Shown here: in pieces, positions 40,146-49,563 of the stretch | How the letters are laid out: every line of letters starts with the position of its first letter | Numbering within the stretch: position 1 is the first letter of the stretch | Source of the DNA: Rhodoferax sp. | GTDB taxonomy: Bacteria > Pseudomonadota > Gammaproteobacteria > Burkholderiales > Burkholderiaceae_C | Direction: 5' to 3' | DNA length: 64,000 bases | Assembly: GCA_020048895.1 (NCBI GenBank) | Contig: JAIFLV010000020.1 | Coordinates: 33,455-97,454 of the forward strand | The notes under the pieces: model-generated | Database searches by the model: none | The model's input: only the letters and a program-made list of their open reading frames with translations | What the model was told of the DNA's origin: nothing | Made by a program: the position numbers and the translations under genes

Positions 40146-40807
40146 TTCTTGCCACCTGCGGCTTTTCGCTGTGCTGACACTTCGTCAGTGTCCAAGTAAC
40201 GAAATGTCTTGGCTGTTGTTTCCAGGGCCAAGGTTCCATCGGGCTTGGGGTTGATTGCCAAATTGTTCAACGTGACAATGCGGGACAGATTCGCAATATC
40301 AGACGCGAATGAACCGATGTCGTGGTATCGGCCGCTGACCTTGATTGCAATCGGTAGTTCTGCATAGTATTCTTTCACCGAGACTTGCCCTGGCCGAAAA
40401 AGTTCAAACTGCAGACTTCGTCCTAACCCTGCCTGGTTAATGTCCGAGAGCAACGCATCCATTTCCGATTTGCTAGGCAACTGCTTTTCAAGTTGGGTCA
40501 CATACTGCTGTACCTGCTCACGCTGTTTCTTGAGCACATCCAAATTCACTGCCTTGGTTAGCTTTGTCTTGTAGTCGGCACGCAGCTTGATTTCTTTTTC
40601 CTGCTCCTGCTGCAAAATTTCTTCCGAACCGGTCAACCATGCGAACCATAACCCAACCACGATTGCGATGACTGCAGCCACAAAAAGGCTATAGCGTGGC
40701 AATGCCGGCCAAACCGAGGGGTCCTTGGGGTCAAGTTCCCGAAACTGGCTGGCCAAACGCTCCTGCACCTTGGCAAAATCGATGGAGGTAGAAATTTTAG
40801 TCGCCAT
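40142..40807 (-). CDS. pilO: Type IV pilus assembly protein PilO
   Basis: A 221-residue bitopic inner-membrane protein. There is one membrane helix at about 33-52 (LFVAAVIAIVVGLWFAWL), a coiled coil (about 55-115), and a ferredoxin-like periplasmic domain (LGRSLQFELFRPGQVSVKEYYAELPIAIKVSGRYHDIGSFASDIANL). It forms the alignment complex with PilN and PilP. Confidence 0.95.
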   Translation of the reverse strand: MATKISTSIDFAKVQERLASQFRELDPKDPSVWPALPRYSLFVAAVIAIVVGLWFAWLTGSEEILQQEQEKEIKLRADYKTKLTKAVNLDVLKKQREQVQQYVTQLEKQLPSKSEMDALLSDINQAGLGRSLQFELFRPGQVSVKEYYAELPIAIKVSGRYHDIGSFASDIANLSRIVTLNNLAINPKPDGTLALETTAKTFRYLDTDEVSAQRKAAGGKK

Positions 40808-40819
40808 AGGGATCCTGGA

Positions 40820-41464
40820 CTACTGCTTTGCAGCCGATGCAGGGGCCGCAACCATCGGTGCCGACGCCGACGCATTGGCTTGGGAAGTCACTTTTTCGGC
40901 CTCGGTCGCTCGCACCAACTTGACACGTACAGTGAAATTAGAGACCCGCTTTTGATCTCGGGGCGAAAGCGCCAGAGTTCCGGCAACAATTTCCACCAAC
41001 TCCGGCTTGGTAAACCACGGCGTGTTACTGGTCAAATTTCTCAACAGTTCAGCCACCCGCTCGTTGGACTGCGCCGTACCGTTTAACGTAACGCTTTGGT
41101 CAACTTGAGCCATTTTTACCAAGAAAACACCTTCGGGCAACTGATTGACAATCTCTTTCATCAAATGCACAGGCAAATTGCGATCGGATTGAAGATCCTC
41201 CACCGCTTGTTGGCGTGCACGCAATGCAGCAATTTGCGACTCCAGACCGACGATATCGGCGATTTGCGCTTCCAACTTCTTGATCTCTACTTCCAGCACA
41301 CTGTTAACGCCTTGCTGCGTCGATATTGCAGCCTGGTACCACAGGAAAATCGCGCCCGCAATCAGTCCACCAATCAGCGCGGATATGCCCAGCGATACAT
41401 TGAAAACATCACGCCTGCGCTTGCGGGCCGCTTCACGGTGCGGCAGAAGGTTAATCAGAATCAC
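40820..41464 (-). CDS. pilN: Type IV pilus assembly protein PilN
   Basis: A 214-residue bitopic protein. The conserved N-terminal INLLPHREAARKRRR (3-17) binds PilM. One membrane helix lies at about 24-44. A coiled coil and periplasmic domain follow (LPEGVFLVKMAQVDQSVTLNGTAQSNERVAELLRNL). The start is GTG, overlapping pilM's stop as GTGA. An Ala/Ser-rich tail ends the protein. Confidence 0.95.
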   Translation of the reverse strand: MILINLLPHREAARKRRRDVFNVSLGISALIGGLIAGAIFLWYQAAISTQQGVNSVLEVEIKKLEAQIADIVGLESQIAALRARQQAVEDLQSDRNLPVHLMKEIVNQLPEGVFLVKMAQVDQSVTLNGTAQSNERVAELLRNLTSNTPWFTKPELVEIVAGTLALSPRDQKRVSNFTVRVKLVRATEAEKVTSQANASASAPMVAAPASAAKQ

Positions 41465-42540
41465 TGTGTGAACCTCCTCAGCGCCAAGCCGCAGGAAGTC
41501 AGATAGGAAGGCGCTTCACGCGTCATACGTTTCAACCGAACACCATCACCTATTTCCATGCCATCGAAAGGATTCAGGAGGCTACACGGAAACGTGGTGT
41601 GTTGTGTGACCGCCACCGTAAGCCCGGGCAATGCCGCGGAACCACCGGCTAGCATGACGTAATCAACCTTGTTGTGCGGCGTGCTGGTAAAGAAAAACTG
41701 CAAAGCACGCCCCAACTCCTGAACCATGGTGTCAATAAAAGGCTTCAGTACCGTGGAATCGTAGTCCTCTGGCAATTCGCCGCTGCGCTTCTTGCTCTCC
41801 GCCTCCTCTTGTGAAAAGCCATACTGCCGCACGATCAATTGGGTGAGCTGTGCACCGCCAAATGCCTGATCACGGTCGTACAACACTTCCTCGTCGCGAA
41901 TCACCTGCATGCTTGTCGTCATGGCCCCGACTTCAAACAACGCAACAATTACGCCGGCACCCTTTTCGGGCAAATTTTCTATCAGGCGCCCTGCAGCAAG
42001 CCGTGAAGCGTACGACTCTACGTCCACCACCACGGGGACAAGACCAGCCGCCTCGGCCAAACCCTGAATGTCCTGCACCTTTTCGCGCCGCGACGCAGCA
42101 ATCAACACCTCGACATCACCCACCGATGTCGCACTGGGACCAATGACACAGAAATCCAGACTGACCTCATCCAGAGGAAACGGGATGTATTGGTTCGCTT
42201 CGTTCTCGACCTGCTGCTCCAGCTCGGAATCTGACATTCCCCCCGGCAGCACAATCTTTTTTGTTATCACCGCCGAAGGCGGCAGCGCCATTGCAACATT
42301 TTTGGTTTTACTACCACTCTTCTTGACGAGTCTGCGCAACGCTTCCGCGACTTCGTCAAACTTTTCTATGTTGCCATCGGTGATCCAACCGCGCTCCAGC
42401 GGCTCAATTGCGCAGCGCTCCAGCACCAGATTACCCGCCTTGTCATGCCCCAACTCGACCAGCTTGACACTGGACGAACTGATGTCCAAACCTAGCAAGG
42501 GTGCAGGTTTGCGGCTGAAAAGAGACCCCAATGAGATCAA
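41461..42540 (-). CDS. pilM: Type IV pilus actin-like ATPase PilM
   Basis: A 359-residue cytoplasmic ASKHA-fold protein. Landmarks are LLGLDISSSSVKLVEL (phosphate-1, about 15-30), VALFEVGAMTTSMQV (phosphate-2) and VMLAGGSAALPGL (adenosine motif). The start codon is TTG at 42540 with AGGGG six bases upstream. It is the first gene of the pil operon and divergent from the PBP1A gene; the 261-base gap must hold both promoters and shows no other gene. Confidence 0.95.
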   Translation of the reverse strand: MISLGSLFSRKPAPLLGLDISSSSVKLVELGHDKAGNLVLERCAIEPLERGWITDGNIEKFDEVAEALRRLVKKSGSKTKNVAMALPPSAVITKKIVLPGGMSDSELEQQVENEANQYIPFPLDEVSLDFCVIGPSATSVGDVEVLIAASRREKVQDIQGLAEAAGLVPVVVDVESYASRLAAGRLIENLPEKGAGVIVALFEVGAMTTSMQVIRDEEVLYDRDQAFGGAQLTQLIVRQYGFSQEEAESKKRSGELPEDYDSTVLKPFIDTMVQELGRALQFFFTSTPHNKVDYVMLAGGSAALPGLTVAVTQHTTFPCSLLNPFDGMEIGDGVRLKRMTREAPSYLTSCGLALRRFTQ

Positions 42541-42801
42541 AACTATCCCCTGAAACTGATCGGAAAAGCTCCGTCGTACTTAAGAAATCACTTCAATGCT
42601 ATCAGTAAGATGCTTGACCCGCAAAGGTTTTTTCTGTTTTCAGGGAAAGCGATCGTTGCCAAAAGCAGACGGTTTTGCCATAAAGTCAAGCACCTCAATC
42701 CATGGATACACTGGCAACATTGCTGTCAAGCGCTGCTCCGCAAACGAACACAGCACTGCTTTTCCCACATTTTTGCCATTGCTGACCGAGTATCTCCCGC
42801 C

Positions 42802-45171
42802 ATGACTGCACCCACACAACAAAGTCAGCCTACCGCCAGGGCGCAAACGACCCGGGGCCACTGGGCTCTGCGGCTTGCACTGACCATCTTCGGGTTAGCA
42901 GTATCCCTGGCGATATGCGTCGCGGCGGCGGTGGGGTTGGCACTGGCAGTCGCGTTTCCCAACTTGCCTGACATTTCGGATCTGTCGGACTACCGCCCCA
43001 AACTCCCGTTAAGGGTGTTTTCAGAAGAGGGGGACCTTATCGGGGAGTTCGGCGAAGAACGTCGCAATTTGACCCCGATCAATGAAATCCCCAAAGTGAT
43101 GATCAACGCGGTGCTGGCTATTGAAGATGCCCGGTTTTACCAGCACGGAGGTGTAGATTACCTCGGTGTTTTGCGGGCAGGCTTGGCCAATGTCGGCAAG
43201 GTGAAGAGCCAGGGTGCCTCGACCATCACCATGCAAGTGGCGCGCAATGTGTACCTATCGTCAGAAAAGACTTTTACACGCAAGATCTATGAAATCCTGC
43301 TGACCTTCAAGCTCGAACACATGCTCAGCAAAGACCAGATTCTGGAAATCTACATGAACCAGATTTTCCTGGGCAACCGTGCTTATGGTTTTGCAGCAGC
43401 GTCGGAAATCTATTTTGGGAAGCACCTTAAGGACATCACGGTGGCAGAGGCGGCGATGTTGGCCGGGCTACCCAAGGCACCCTCAGCTTACAACCCCATC
43501 AGCAACCCCAAGCGGGCGCGTATTCGCCAGCGCCACATTATTGACCGGATGCTGGACAACGGATTCATCGATGAAAGAGAAGCCCAAACAGCCAAAGAAC
43601 AGGAGCTGAGAATCCGAACGGGTGGCAGTCGCAACCAGATTCACGCCGAGTACGTGGCAGAAATGGTGCGCCAACTGGTCTTCGCCCAATATGGCGAGGA
43701 GACCTATACGCGCGGACTGGATGTTCACACCACACTCAAGAGTGCGGAACAGATAGCCGCCTATAAGGCGTTGCGTAAGGGGATCATGGACTTTGAGCGT
43801 CGCCAAATCTATCGGGGACCTGAAAAATTTGTGACCCTTCCCTCGACACAGCAAGAGATGGATGAGACGATTTTTGATGTTCTGGATGAACATCCCGACA
43901 ACGGCGATGTGATGTCCGCAGTTGTCCTGGAAGCAAGCAGTAAGCACATCAAGGCAGTGCGGCAAAACGGTGAGGCCGTTGAGATCAGTGGAGACGGCCT
44001 CAAACCCGCCCAATCAGGCTTGTCGGACAAAGCACCGCCAAACATCAAAATTCGCAAGGGAGCCGTCATTCGGGTGACCAGAACGCCCAAGGACACATGG
44101 GAAATCACGCAGTTGCCGGAGGTTGAAGGCGCCTTTGTCGCCATCGACCCGCGCAATGGATCCATACGCGCGCTGGTTGGCGGTTTTGACTTTGGCAAAA
44201 ACAAATTCAACCACGTGACGCAAGCCTGGCGGCAGCCCGGATCGAGTTTCAAGCCCTTTATCTATTCGGCGGCACTGGAAAAAGGATTTACACCTGCAAC
44301 CATCGTCAACGATGCCCCACTCTTTTTTGATGCTGGCGTCACCGGCGGACAGCCCTGGGAACCCAAAAACTACGACGGCACCTTTGAAGGACCCATGACT
44401 CTGCGTCGCGGATTGGCAAAGTCAAAAAACATGATTTCGATCCAGATACTGCGTTCGATCGGCCCCCAGTACGCGCAGGAATGGATTACCCGCTTTGGGT
44501 TTGAAGCAGAGAAACACCCTCCCTACCTGACGATGGCCTTGGGCGCCGGAGCGGTTACGCCGATGCAGATGGCGACGGGCTATTCTGTGTTCGCCAATAG
44601 TGGTTACCGGGTGAATCCCTGGTTGATTACGCGCGTGCAGGAACAACGCGGCAAACTGCTGGTGACGTCTGTTCCTCGGGTGCTCGAGGAGACCGAGCGT
44701 GTGATTGAGCCACGCAATGCATTCATGATGAGCAGTCTGCTTCAGGAAGTCACGCGTTCCGGAACAGCGGCACGAGCGCAGGCCACACTGAAGCGACCCG
44801 ATATCTACGGAAAAACGGGAACAACCAACGACTCCATGGATGCCTGGTTTGCGGGATACCAACAAACCATCACGGCCGTCACCTGGATTGGCTACGACAC
44901 ACCCCGTAAATTGGGTGATCGGGAAACCGGGGGGGGGTTGAGCCTGCCGGTGTGGATCACGTTCATGGAAACTGCTCTGAAGAACACTGTCGTATCGGAA
45001 CCATCGGCACCCGACGGTGTGGTCCAACTGGGCGGCGAGTGGTATTACGATGAATTTGCCAAAGGGTCTGGCGTTACGGGGCTGCGGCTCGAGGAAGCTA
45101 CTGAGCCGGGCGTACCCACACAACCCCCGGAAGAAGAGAAGAAGAAGATTCTGGACCTGTTCAAGAACTGA
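42802..45171 (+). CDS. mrcA: Class A penicillin-binding protein 1A
   Basis: A 789-residue bifunctional murein synthase. The N-terminal membrane helix spans about 24-50. The GT51 transglycosylase domain has EDARFYQHGGVDYLGVLRA and GASTITMQVARN. The transpeptidase has catalytic Ser in QPGSSFKPF (SxxK), SKN in LAKSKNMIS and the KTG box in YGKTGTTNDSMDAWFAGY. ATG at 42802 is chosen by homologue length; its Shine-Dalgarno is weak. The mrcA/pil/aroKB layout matches the enterobacterial mrcA-hofMNOPQ-aroKB order. Confidence 0.96.
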   Translation: MTAPTQQSQPTARAQTTRGHWALRLALTIFGLAVSLAICVAAAVGLALAVAFPNLPDISDLSDYRPKLPLRVFSEEGDLIGEFGEERRNLTPINEIPKVMINAVLAIEDARFYQHGGVDYLGVLRAGLANVGKVKSQGASTITMQVARNVYLSSEKTFTRKIYEILLTFKLEHMLSKDQILEIYMNQIFLGNRAYGFAAASEIYFGKHLKDITVAEAAMLAGLPKAPSAYNPISNPKRARIRQRHIIDRMLDNGFIDEREAQTAKEQELRIRTGGSRNQIHAEYVAEMVRQLVFAQYGEETYTRGLDVHTTLKSAEQIAAYKALRKGIMDFERRQIYRGPEKFVTLPSTQQEMDETIFDVLDEHPDNGDVMSAVVLEASSKHIKAVRQNGEAVEISGDGLKPAQSGLSDKAPPNIKIRKGAVIRVTRTPKDTWEITQLPEVEGAFVAIDPRNGSIRALVGGFDFGKNKFNHVTQAWRQPGSSFKPFIYSAALEKGFTPATIVNDAPLFFDAGVTGGQPWEPKNYDGTFEGPMTLRRGLAKSKNMISIQILRSIGPQYAQEWITRFGFEAEKHPPYLTMALGAGAVTPMQMATGYSVFANSGYRVNPWLITRVQEQRGKLLVTSVPRVLEETERVIEPRNAFMMSSLLQEVTRSGTAARAQATLKRPDIYGKTGTTNDSMDAWFAGYQQTITAVTWIGYDTPRKLGDRETGGGLSLPVWITFMETALKNTVVSEPSAPDGVVQLGGEWYYDEFAKGSGVTGLRLEEATEPGVPTQPPEEEKKKILDLFKN

Positions 45172-45501
45172 TCACGGGGTAAACCGGAGTTCCTGGCCAG
45201 CTTGCAGGGTGGCATTGCGGGACAGTACCGCAAAGAACTCCCCTTGGCCCTTGGTGTCTCGCCATTGCCCATCCAGCCAGCGGTAGTGGTAGCCACCAGA
45301 TTTCGCAGCTAGCCATATTTCATGCAAAGGCTTTTGCAGATTGACCACAATCTGGCTGCGATTGGCAAATGTCAGGGTTACCATACCTCCCACCCGCTGC
45401 GCATCCACGTCGGCATCGGTCTCGTCATTGATGCGGTCACAATTGCGCTCCACCGCTCCCAGCAAAAGCTCTGCACAGTCCATGAATTCAGGGTCGGTCA
45501 T
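45172..45501 (-). CDS. cyaY: Frataxin-like iron-sulfur assembly protein CyaY
   Basis: A 109-residue protein of standard CyaY length. The acidic first helix is [24 protein letters not shown] (residues 3-26). The beta-sheet signature is [36 protein letters not shown] and [21 protein letters not shown]. It modulates iron delivery to the Fe-S scaffold. The start at 45501 lies only 12 bases from the divergent lptM ATG. Confidence 0.95.
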   Translation of the reverse strand: MTDPEFMDCAELLLGAVERNCDRINDETDADVDAQRVGGMVTLTFANRSQIVVNLQKPLHEIWLAAKSGGYHYRWLDGQWRDTKGQGEFFAVLSRNATLQAGQELRFTP

Positions 45502-45513
45502 TACAATTTCACC

Positions 45514-45684
45514 ATGTTGAAAGCACAGCAAATTCTAGTCAGTATGGTTGTCCTTGGTGCCTGTGTGCTGAATTTGTCAGCTTGCGGGCAGACCGGGGAT
45601 CTCTATATTCCAGAGCCTACAGCTACTCCAATAGTCACAAAGCCCACTGATGGGCGTGGCCAAGTTCCTGCGGTTTCACCTTGA
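45514..45684 (+). CDS. lptM: LptM (YifL-type) small lipoprotein
   Basis: A 56-residue lipoprotein. The signal peptide ends in lipobox LSAC (Cys24), directly followed by GQTGDLYIP, the hallmark of the LptM/YifL family that assists LPS-translocon (LptDE) maturation. A Pro/Thr-rich tail follows. It lies between cyaY (divergent) and lysA (same strand, 16 bases downstream), the order usual in this class. Confidence 0.9.
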   Translation: MLKAQQILVSMVVLGACVLNLSACGQTGDLYIPEPTATPIVTKPTDGRGQVPAVSP

Positions 45685-45700
45685 ATTGTTCTCCTGCCCT

Positions 45701-46984
45701 ATGACCCCAACGATGCTCCCAGGCGCCCCCCATATTCATTACTCCGGCCAACAACTGTGTGTGGAAGGATGCGACCTCACAATCCTTGCACAGACCTACG
45801 CCACCCCACTGTTTGTTTACTCGAAAGCGTCCATGCTGGCTGCCCTGGCAGCCTACCAACGGGGCTTTGCTGGGCGCAATGCGCAAATCTGCTACGCCAT
45901 GAAAGCCAATTCATCGCTCGCAATCCTTCAGCTGTTTGCGCAATCGGGTTGTGGCTTCGACATCGTGTCAGGCGGCGAACTGGCTCGCGCTTTGGCAGCT
46001 GGGGCGGATCCAAAAAAAGTCATTTTCTCCGGCGTGGGCAAGACGCGCCAGGAAATGCGTGAAGCGCTGCAGGCCGGGATTGGCTGCTTCAATGTCGAGA
46101 GCGAGGCCGAAATCGACGTTCTCAACGAAGTTGCACTGGGCACCGGGAAAGTGGCGCCCATCAGCATTCGCGTCAACCCCAATGTGGACCCCAAGACCCA
46201 CCCCTACATCTCAACCGGTCTGAAGGGCAACAAATTCGGCATTGCCCACGAGCGCACTTTGGTGACCTACCAGCGTGCATCAAAACTTGCAGGCTTGCGC
46301 GTCGTCGGTATCGACTGCCATATCGGGTCGCAGATAACCGACGAGGCACCTTACCTGGATGCAATGGACCGCATGCTGGATTTGGTGACTGGCATCGAGG
46401 CCGCCGGAATACCCATTGAGCATATTGATTTCGGTGGTGGTTTGGGGATTAACTACAACGGTGACACGCCACCCCAGGCCGATGCCCTGTGGTCCAAGTT
46501 GCTCGCCAAGCTCGATGCGCGCGAATTTGGGTCGTACAAGTTAATGATCGAGCCTGGACGGTCCCTGGTCGGCAACGCTGGCGTGTGTGTGACCGAAGTG
46601 CTGTACGTGAAGCCCGGCGAACAAAAGAACTTTTGCATTGTGGATGCAGCAATGAATGATCTGCCGCGCCCGGCCATGTACCAGGCGTTTCACACCATCG
46701 TTCCGTTACAGCATCAAACCGAACTCGCCAGCAGTGCGCTGGTCATGGATGTGGTGGGGCCGATTTGTGAAAGTGGTGACTGGATTGGCCACGACCGCAC
46801 CTTGTTCGTGCAAGCGGGCGACCGCCTCGCGGTGCTGTCCGCTGGCGCGTACTGCATGAGTATGGCCAGCAACTACAATTCGCGCCCTCGCGCGGCAGAA
46901 GTCCTGGTCGATGGTGCCAACGCATACCTCATCCGCAATCGGGACAGTCTGGCCGATCAGCTGCGTGGCGAGCACCTGCTGTAG
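45701..46984 (+). CDS. lysA: Diaminopimelate decarboxylase
   Basis: A 427-residue PLP enzyme that makes lysine. The PLP lysine is in CYAMKANSSLAIL (about residue 67). Further motifs are GCGFDIVSGGELARAL, HPYISTGLKGNKFGI, GIDCHIGSQITD, HIDFGGGLGINY, EPGRSLVGNAG and the active-site VVGPICESGDWIG. The ATG at 45701 is preceded by no good Shine-Dalgarno, so coupling to lptM is likely; an alternative ATG lies four codons later. Confidence 0.96.
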   Translation: MTPTMLPGAPHIHYSGQQLCVEGCDLTILAQTYATPLFVYSKASMLAALAAYQRGFAGRNAQICYAMKANSSLAILQLFAQSGCGFDIVSGGELARALAAGADPKKVIFSGVGKTRQEMREALQAGIGCFNVESEAEIDVLNEVALGTGKVAPISIRVNPNVDPKTHPYISTGLKGNKFGIAHERTLVTYQRASKLAGLRVVGIDCHIGSQITDEAPYLDAMDRMLDLVTGIEAAGIPIEHIDFGGGLGINYNGDTPPQADALWSKLLAKLDAREFGSYKLMIEPGRSLVGNAGVCVTEVLYVKPGEQKNFCIVDAAMNDLPRPAMYQAFHTIVPLQHQTELASSALVMDVVGPICESGDWIGHDRTLFVQAGDRLAVLSAGAYCMSMASNYNSRPRAAEVLVDGANAYLIRNRDSLADQLRGEHLL

Positions 46985-47001
46985 GCCAGTGTAATGCCAA
47001 G

Positions 47002-47063
47002 AAAAGCTCCTTTTTTGATAGCTACTCACGCTTTCCCCTCCTGCGCTACAAGCCCTTTTTATT
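47002..47063. repeat. Dispersed repeat copy C, between lysA and msrQ
   Basis: The best-preserved copy. It runs from AAAAGCTCCTTTTTTGATAG, through CTACTCACGC, to TGCGCTACAAGCCCTTTTT. Its end encodes the last residues and stop of MsrQ on the minus strand (KKGL-stop). It occupies the convergent gap and could affect transcript ends of both genes. Confidence 0.7.
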
Positions 47064-47663
47064 GAAATATTTCATGGCACGCCAACCCAGCAGGAGCGCG
47101 AGCACCAAGGCATAGACGACCACCTCTGCGAAGTCATTCTTGCCCGCACGCATCCAGAAAAAGTGCAGCAGTGCCAGTGGAGCGACCAAATACACGATGC
47201 GGTGCAGATTGCGCCAGCGGCGCCCCCCCAAGGCCCGCACCGCTCTGTCAAACGAAGTCGCCGCCAGCGCACTCAGCACTACAAAAGCAGTAAAGCCCAC
47301 CAGAATAAAGGGCCGCTTGCCGATGTCCTTAGTGATGCCGCCCAGATCGAAACCCATGTCCAGCCAGCTGTACGCCGCAAGGTGAAGCACGGCGTAGAAG
47401 TACACGAACAGACCGGTCATGCGGCGCAGATGCGCCAAAGGGGGTAACCCCACCACTACGCGCAGAGGTGTGACAGCCAGCGCGAGACACAGAAAACGCA
47501 AAGTCCAGTCGCCCGTGGACCGAATCAGCGCTTCGGCAGGATTGGCACCCAAGCCTTGTGTTGCCGCTCCCCACACCAACCAGGCTAGCGGCAGCAATGA
47601 GACGCAAAAAACCACCAGTTTTGTCCAGCGACTGGACAGCGCGCGCAAGAGTTCAGCTTTCAA
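47046..47663 (-). CDS. msrQ: MsrQ heme-binding membrane subunit
   Basis: A 205-residue six-helix inner-membrane protein of the ferric reductase-like domain. Heme-ligand His residues are in GLFVYFYAVLHLAAY, RRWRNLHRIVYL and LALLHFFW. It feeds electrons to MsrP for periplasmic methionine sulfoxide repair. The start is inferred as TTG at 47663 (GGGAAG seven bases upstream), 27 bases after msrP's stop; no in-frame ATG exists at the right place. Confidence 0.9.
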   Translation of the reverse strand: MKAELLRALSSRWTKLVVFCVSLLPLAWLVWGAATQGLGANPAEALIRSTGDWTLRFLCLALAVTPLRVVVGLPPLAHLRRMTGLFVYFYAVLHLAAYSWLDMGFDLGGITKDIGKRPFILVGFTAFVVLSALAATSFDRAVRALGGRRWRNLHRIVYLVAPLALLHFFWMRAGKNDFAEVVVYALVLALLLGWRAMKYFNKKGL

Positions 47664-47692
47664 TGCGTGCTTCCCGGGAAAGTAGCCCGGTA

Positions 47693-48700
47693 TCAGTAAA
47701 ACTTCTTCAAGTCCATCCCTGCATACAACTGGCCCACCTGGGCTTCGTAGCCGTTGAACATCAGGGTTTTGCGCTTCTTGGTAAACAACCCGTCCTCGCC
47801 GATGCGCCGCTCGGCATCCTGACTCCACCGTGGATGGTCCACGTTGGGATTGACGTTGGAGTAAAAACCATATTCGTTGGCTGCGGCCTTGTTCCAGGCA
47901 GTGCCCGGCTGCTTTTCGGTAAACCGGATCTTGACAATGCTCTTGATACTCTTGAAACCATACTTCCAGGGCACCACCAACCGTACCGGTGCACCGTTTT
48001 GGTTGGGCAGTATTTCCCCGTACATGCCGAAGGCCAGCAGCGTCAGGGGGTGCAGGGCTTCGTCGAGTCGCAAGCCCTCGACATAGGGCCAATCCAGCAC
48101 GCGAGAGCCCACGAAAGGCATGGTTTTCGGGTCGGCCAGAGTCACGAACTCCACGTACTTGGCACTGCCCAGGGGCTCCACACGTTTGATCAGGTCGGCC
48201 AGCGAATACCCCACCCATGGAATCACCATCGACCAGCCCTCCACGCATCGCAAGCGATAAATGCGCTCCTCCATGGGGCTCAACTTGAGCAAATCTTCCA
48301 ACGCCAGTTTGCCCGGCTTCTTGACCAGCCCTTCAATTTCGACGCTCCAAGGACTGGTTTTCAGGGTCTTGGCGTTGGCAACTGGATCCGACTTATCGGT
48401 TCCAAATTCGTAAAAATTGTTATAGCTGCTGGCGTCCTGGTACGAGGTCAGCTTTTCCATGGTGGTCGCTCCGGCCACGGTTGATGGCCGAGAATTCAGT
48501 GCCGGAAGTTTGCCAGGCTTCAATACCGTGGCTGTAGCCTGAGCCAATGCTTGTCGACCCGCCCAGGTCACCAGCACAGACCCGCCGGCGCCCGTAGCAA
48601 GGAGCTTCAACAGATTTCGGCGATTTTCATAGACTGCGCGCTCGGTAATTTCACTGGGCGTTCCGTGGTCAAACGCATTGCGATGGGTCCTGATCAGCAT
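47693..48700 (-). CDS. msrP: MsrP periplasmic methionine sulfoxide reductase
   Basis: A 335-residue molybdopterin protein. The Tat signal is [14 protein letters not shown] (about 26-39). The molybdenum-ligand Cys is in [15 protein letters not shown]. Conserved [13 protein letters not shown] and [25 protein letters not shown] follow. It repairs oxidised methionines in envelope proteins. It forms an operon with msrQ. Confidence 0.95.
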   Translation of the reverse strand: MLIRTHRNAFDHGTPSEITERAVYENRRNLLKLLATGAGGSVLVTWAGRQALAQATATVLKPGKLPALNSRPSTVAGATTMEKLTSYQDASSYNNFYEFGTDKSDPVANAKTLKTSPWSVEIEGLVKKPGKLALEDLLKLSPMEERIYRLRCVEGWSMVIPWVGYSLADLIKRVEPLGSAKYVEFVTLADPKTMPFVGSRVLDWPYVEGLRLDEALHPLTLLAFGMYGEILPNQNGAPVRLVVPWKYGFKSIKSIVKIRFTEKQPGTAWNKAAANEYGFYSNVNPNVDHPRWSQDAERRIGEDGLFTKKRKTLMFNGYEAQVGQLYAGMDLKKFY

Positions 48701-48806
48701 GAAAGTGTTTCCTCAAATACGGGTTTATCGCAATCCGATGCTAATTCTTACAACGTCAAACCACATACAGTTCGCAGATAACCACAAAATCCAGTGCACC
48801 TTCGAC

Positions 48807-48839
48807 GAAAAAAAACGGCATCATCAACCGATGATGCCG
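48807..48839 (-). terminator. Rho-independent terminator after cytochrome c4
   Basis: On the minus strand a nine-pair stem (CGGCATCAT / ATGATGCCG, six-base loop) is followed by eight Ts, 26 bases after the cytochrome stop. It separates the cytochrome gene from msrP downstream. Confidence 0.9.
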
Positions 48840-48864
48840 CCCTTTCGGAACCGCAGGGGAGCAG

Positions 48865-49491
48865 TTAGCGCAAACCGGCTACATAGTCGGCAACCGCCTT
48901 GATCTCACGATCATTCATTTTGGCAGCTATTTGGGTCATCTGCAGACTGTTGTTGCGCACACCGTCACGGAAAGCGGTCAACTGCAGCACGGCATACTCG
49001 GCATTTTGCCCGGCGAGTCGCGGATACTGGGCCGGGATACCGGCGCCGTTGGGGCTATGGCAACCCGCGCACGCTGGCACCTGACGGTCGGCGATGCCAC
49101 CCCGATAAATGCGCTCACCCAAAGCGACCAGTTCCTTGTCTTTCGCTGCACCTGGTTTGACCGCCTTGGTTGCGACCCAGTAGGAAATGTTCTTCATGTC
49201 CTCGTCCGATAGCATGGTGGCAAACCCCAGCATGATCGGGTTGGCGCGCTTGCTGGCTTTGAACTCCTGGAGCTGTTTGACCAGATATTCGGGGTGTTGC
49301 TGAGACAATTTCGGGTAAATCGGCATCACCGAATTTCCATCCGGGCCGTGGCAGGCGGCACACACGGCTCCAAAACTGGCCTCACCCTTGGCCAGGTCGG
49401 GCTTGGCGGGTTGCGCCGCTTCAGCGGCGAATGCCGAAAACGGTGCAGCGACCACAACAGCCGCGAAAAAAATGTGTGCAATCAACTTCAT
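48865..49491 (-). CDS. Diheme cytochrome c4
   Basis: A 208-residue periplasmic protein. The signal peptide ends near AFAAEA. Two similar cytochrome domains have heme motifs CAACH (about residue 40) and CAGCH (about 141). Axial Met candidates are in NPIMLGFAT and NSLQMTQIA. Cytochrome c4 carries electrons to terminal oxidases. A terminator follows. Confidence 0.93.
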   Translation of the reverse strand: MKLIAHIFFAAVVVAAPFSAFAAEAAQPAKPDLAKGEASFGAVCAACHGPDGNSVMPIYPKLSQQHPEYLVKQLQEFKASKRANPIMLGFATMLSDEDMKNISYWVATKAVKPGAAKDKELVALGERIYRGGIADRQVPACAGCHSPNGAGIPAQYPRLAGQNAEYAVLQLTAFRDGVRNNSLQMTQIAAKMNDREIKAVADYVAGLR

Positions 49492-49563
49492 AGGAGTGTG
49501 CCGAGTCTGGTGAGCAAAACAGCGCCATTCTACAATGGCGCTCCGGGTTTCCCTTACAAAACA

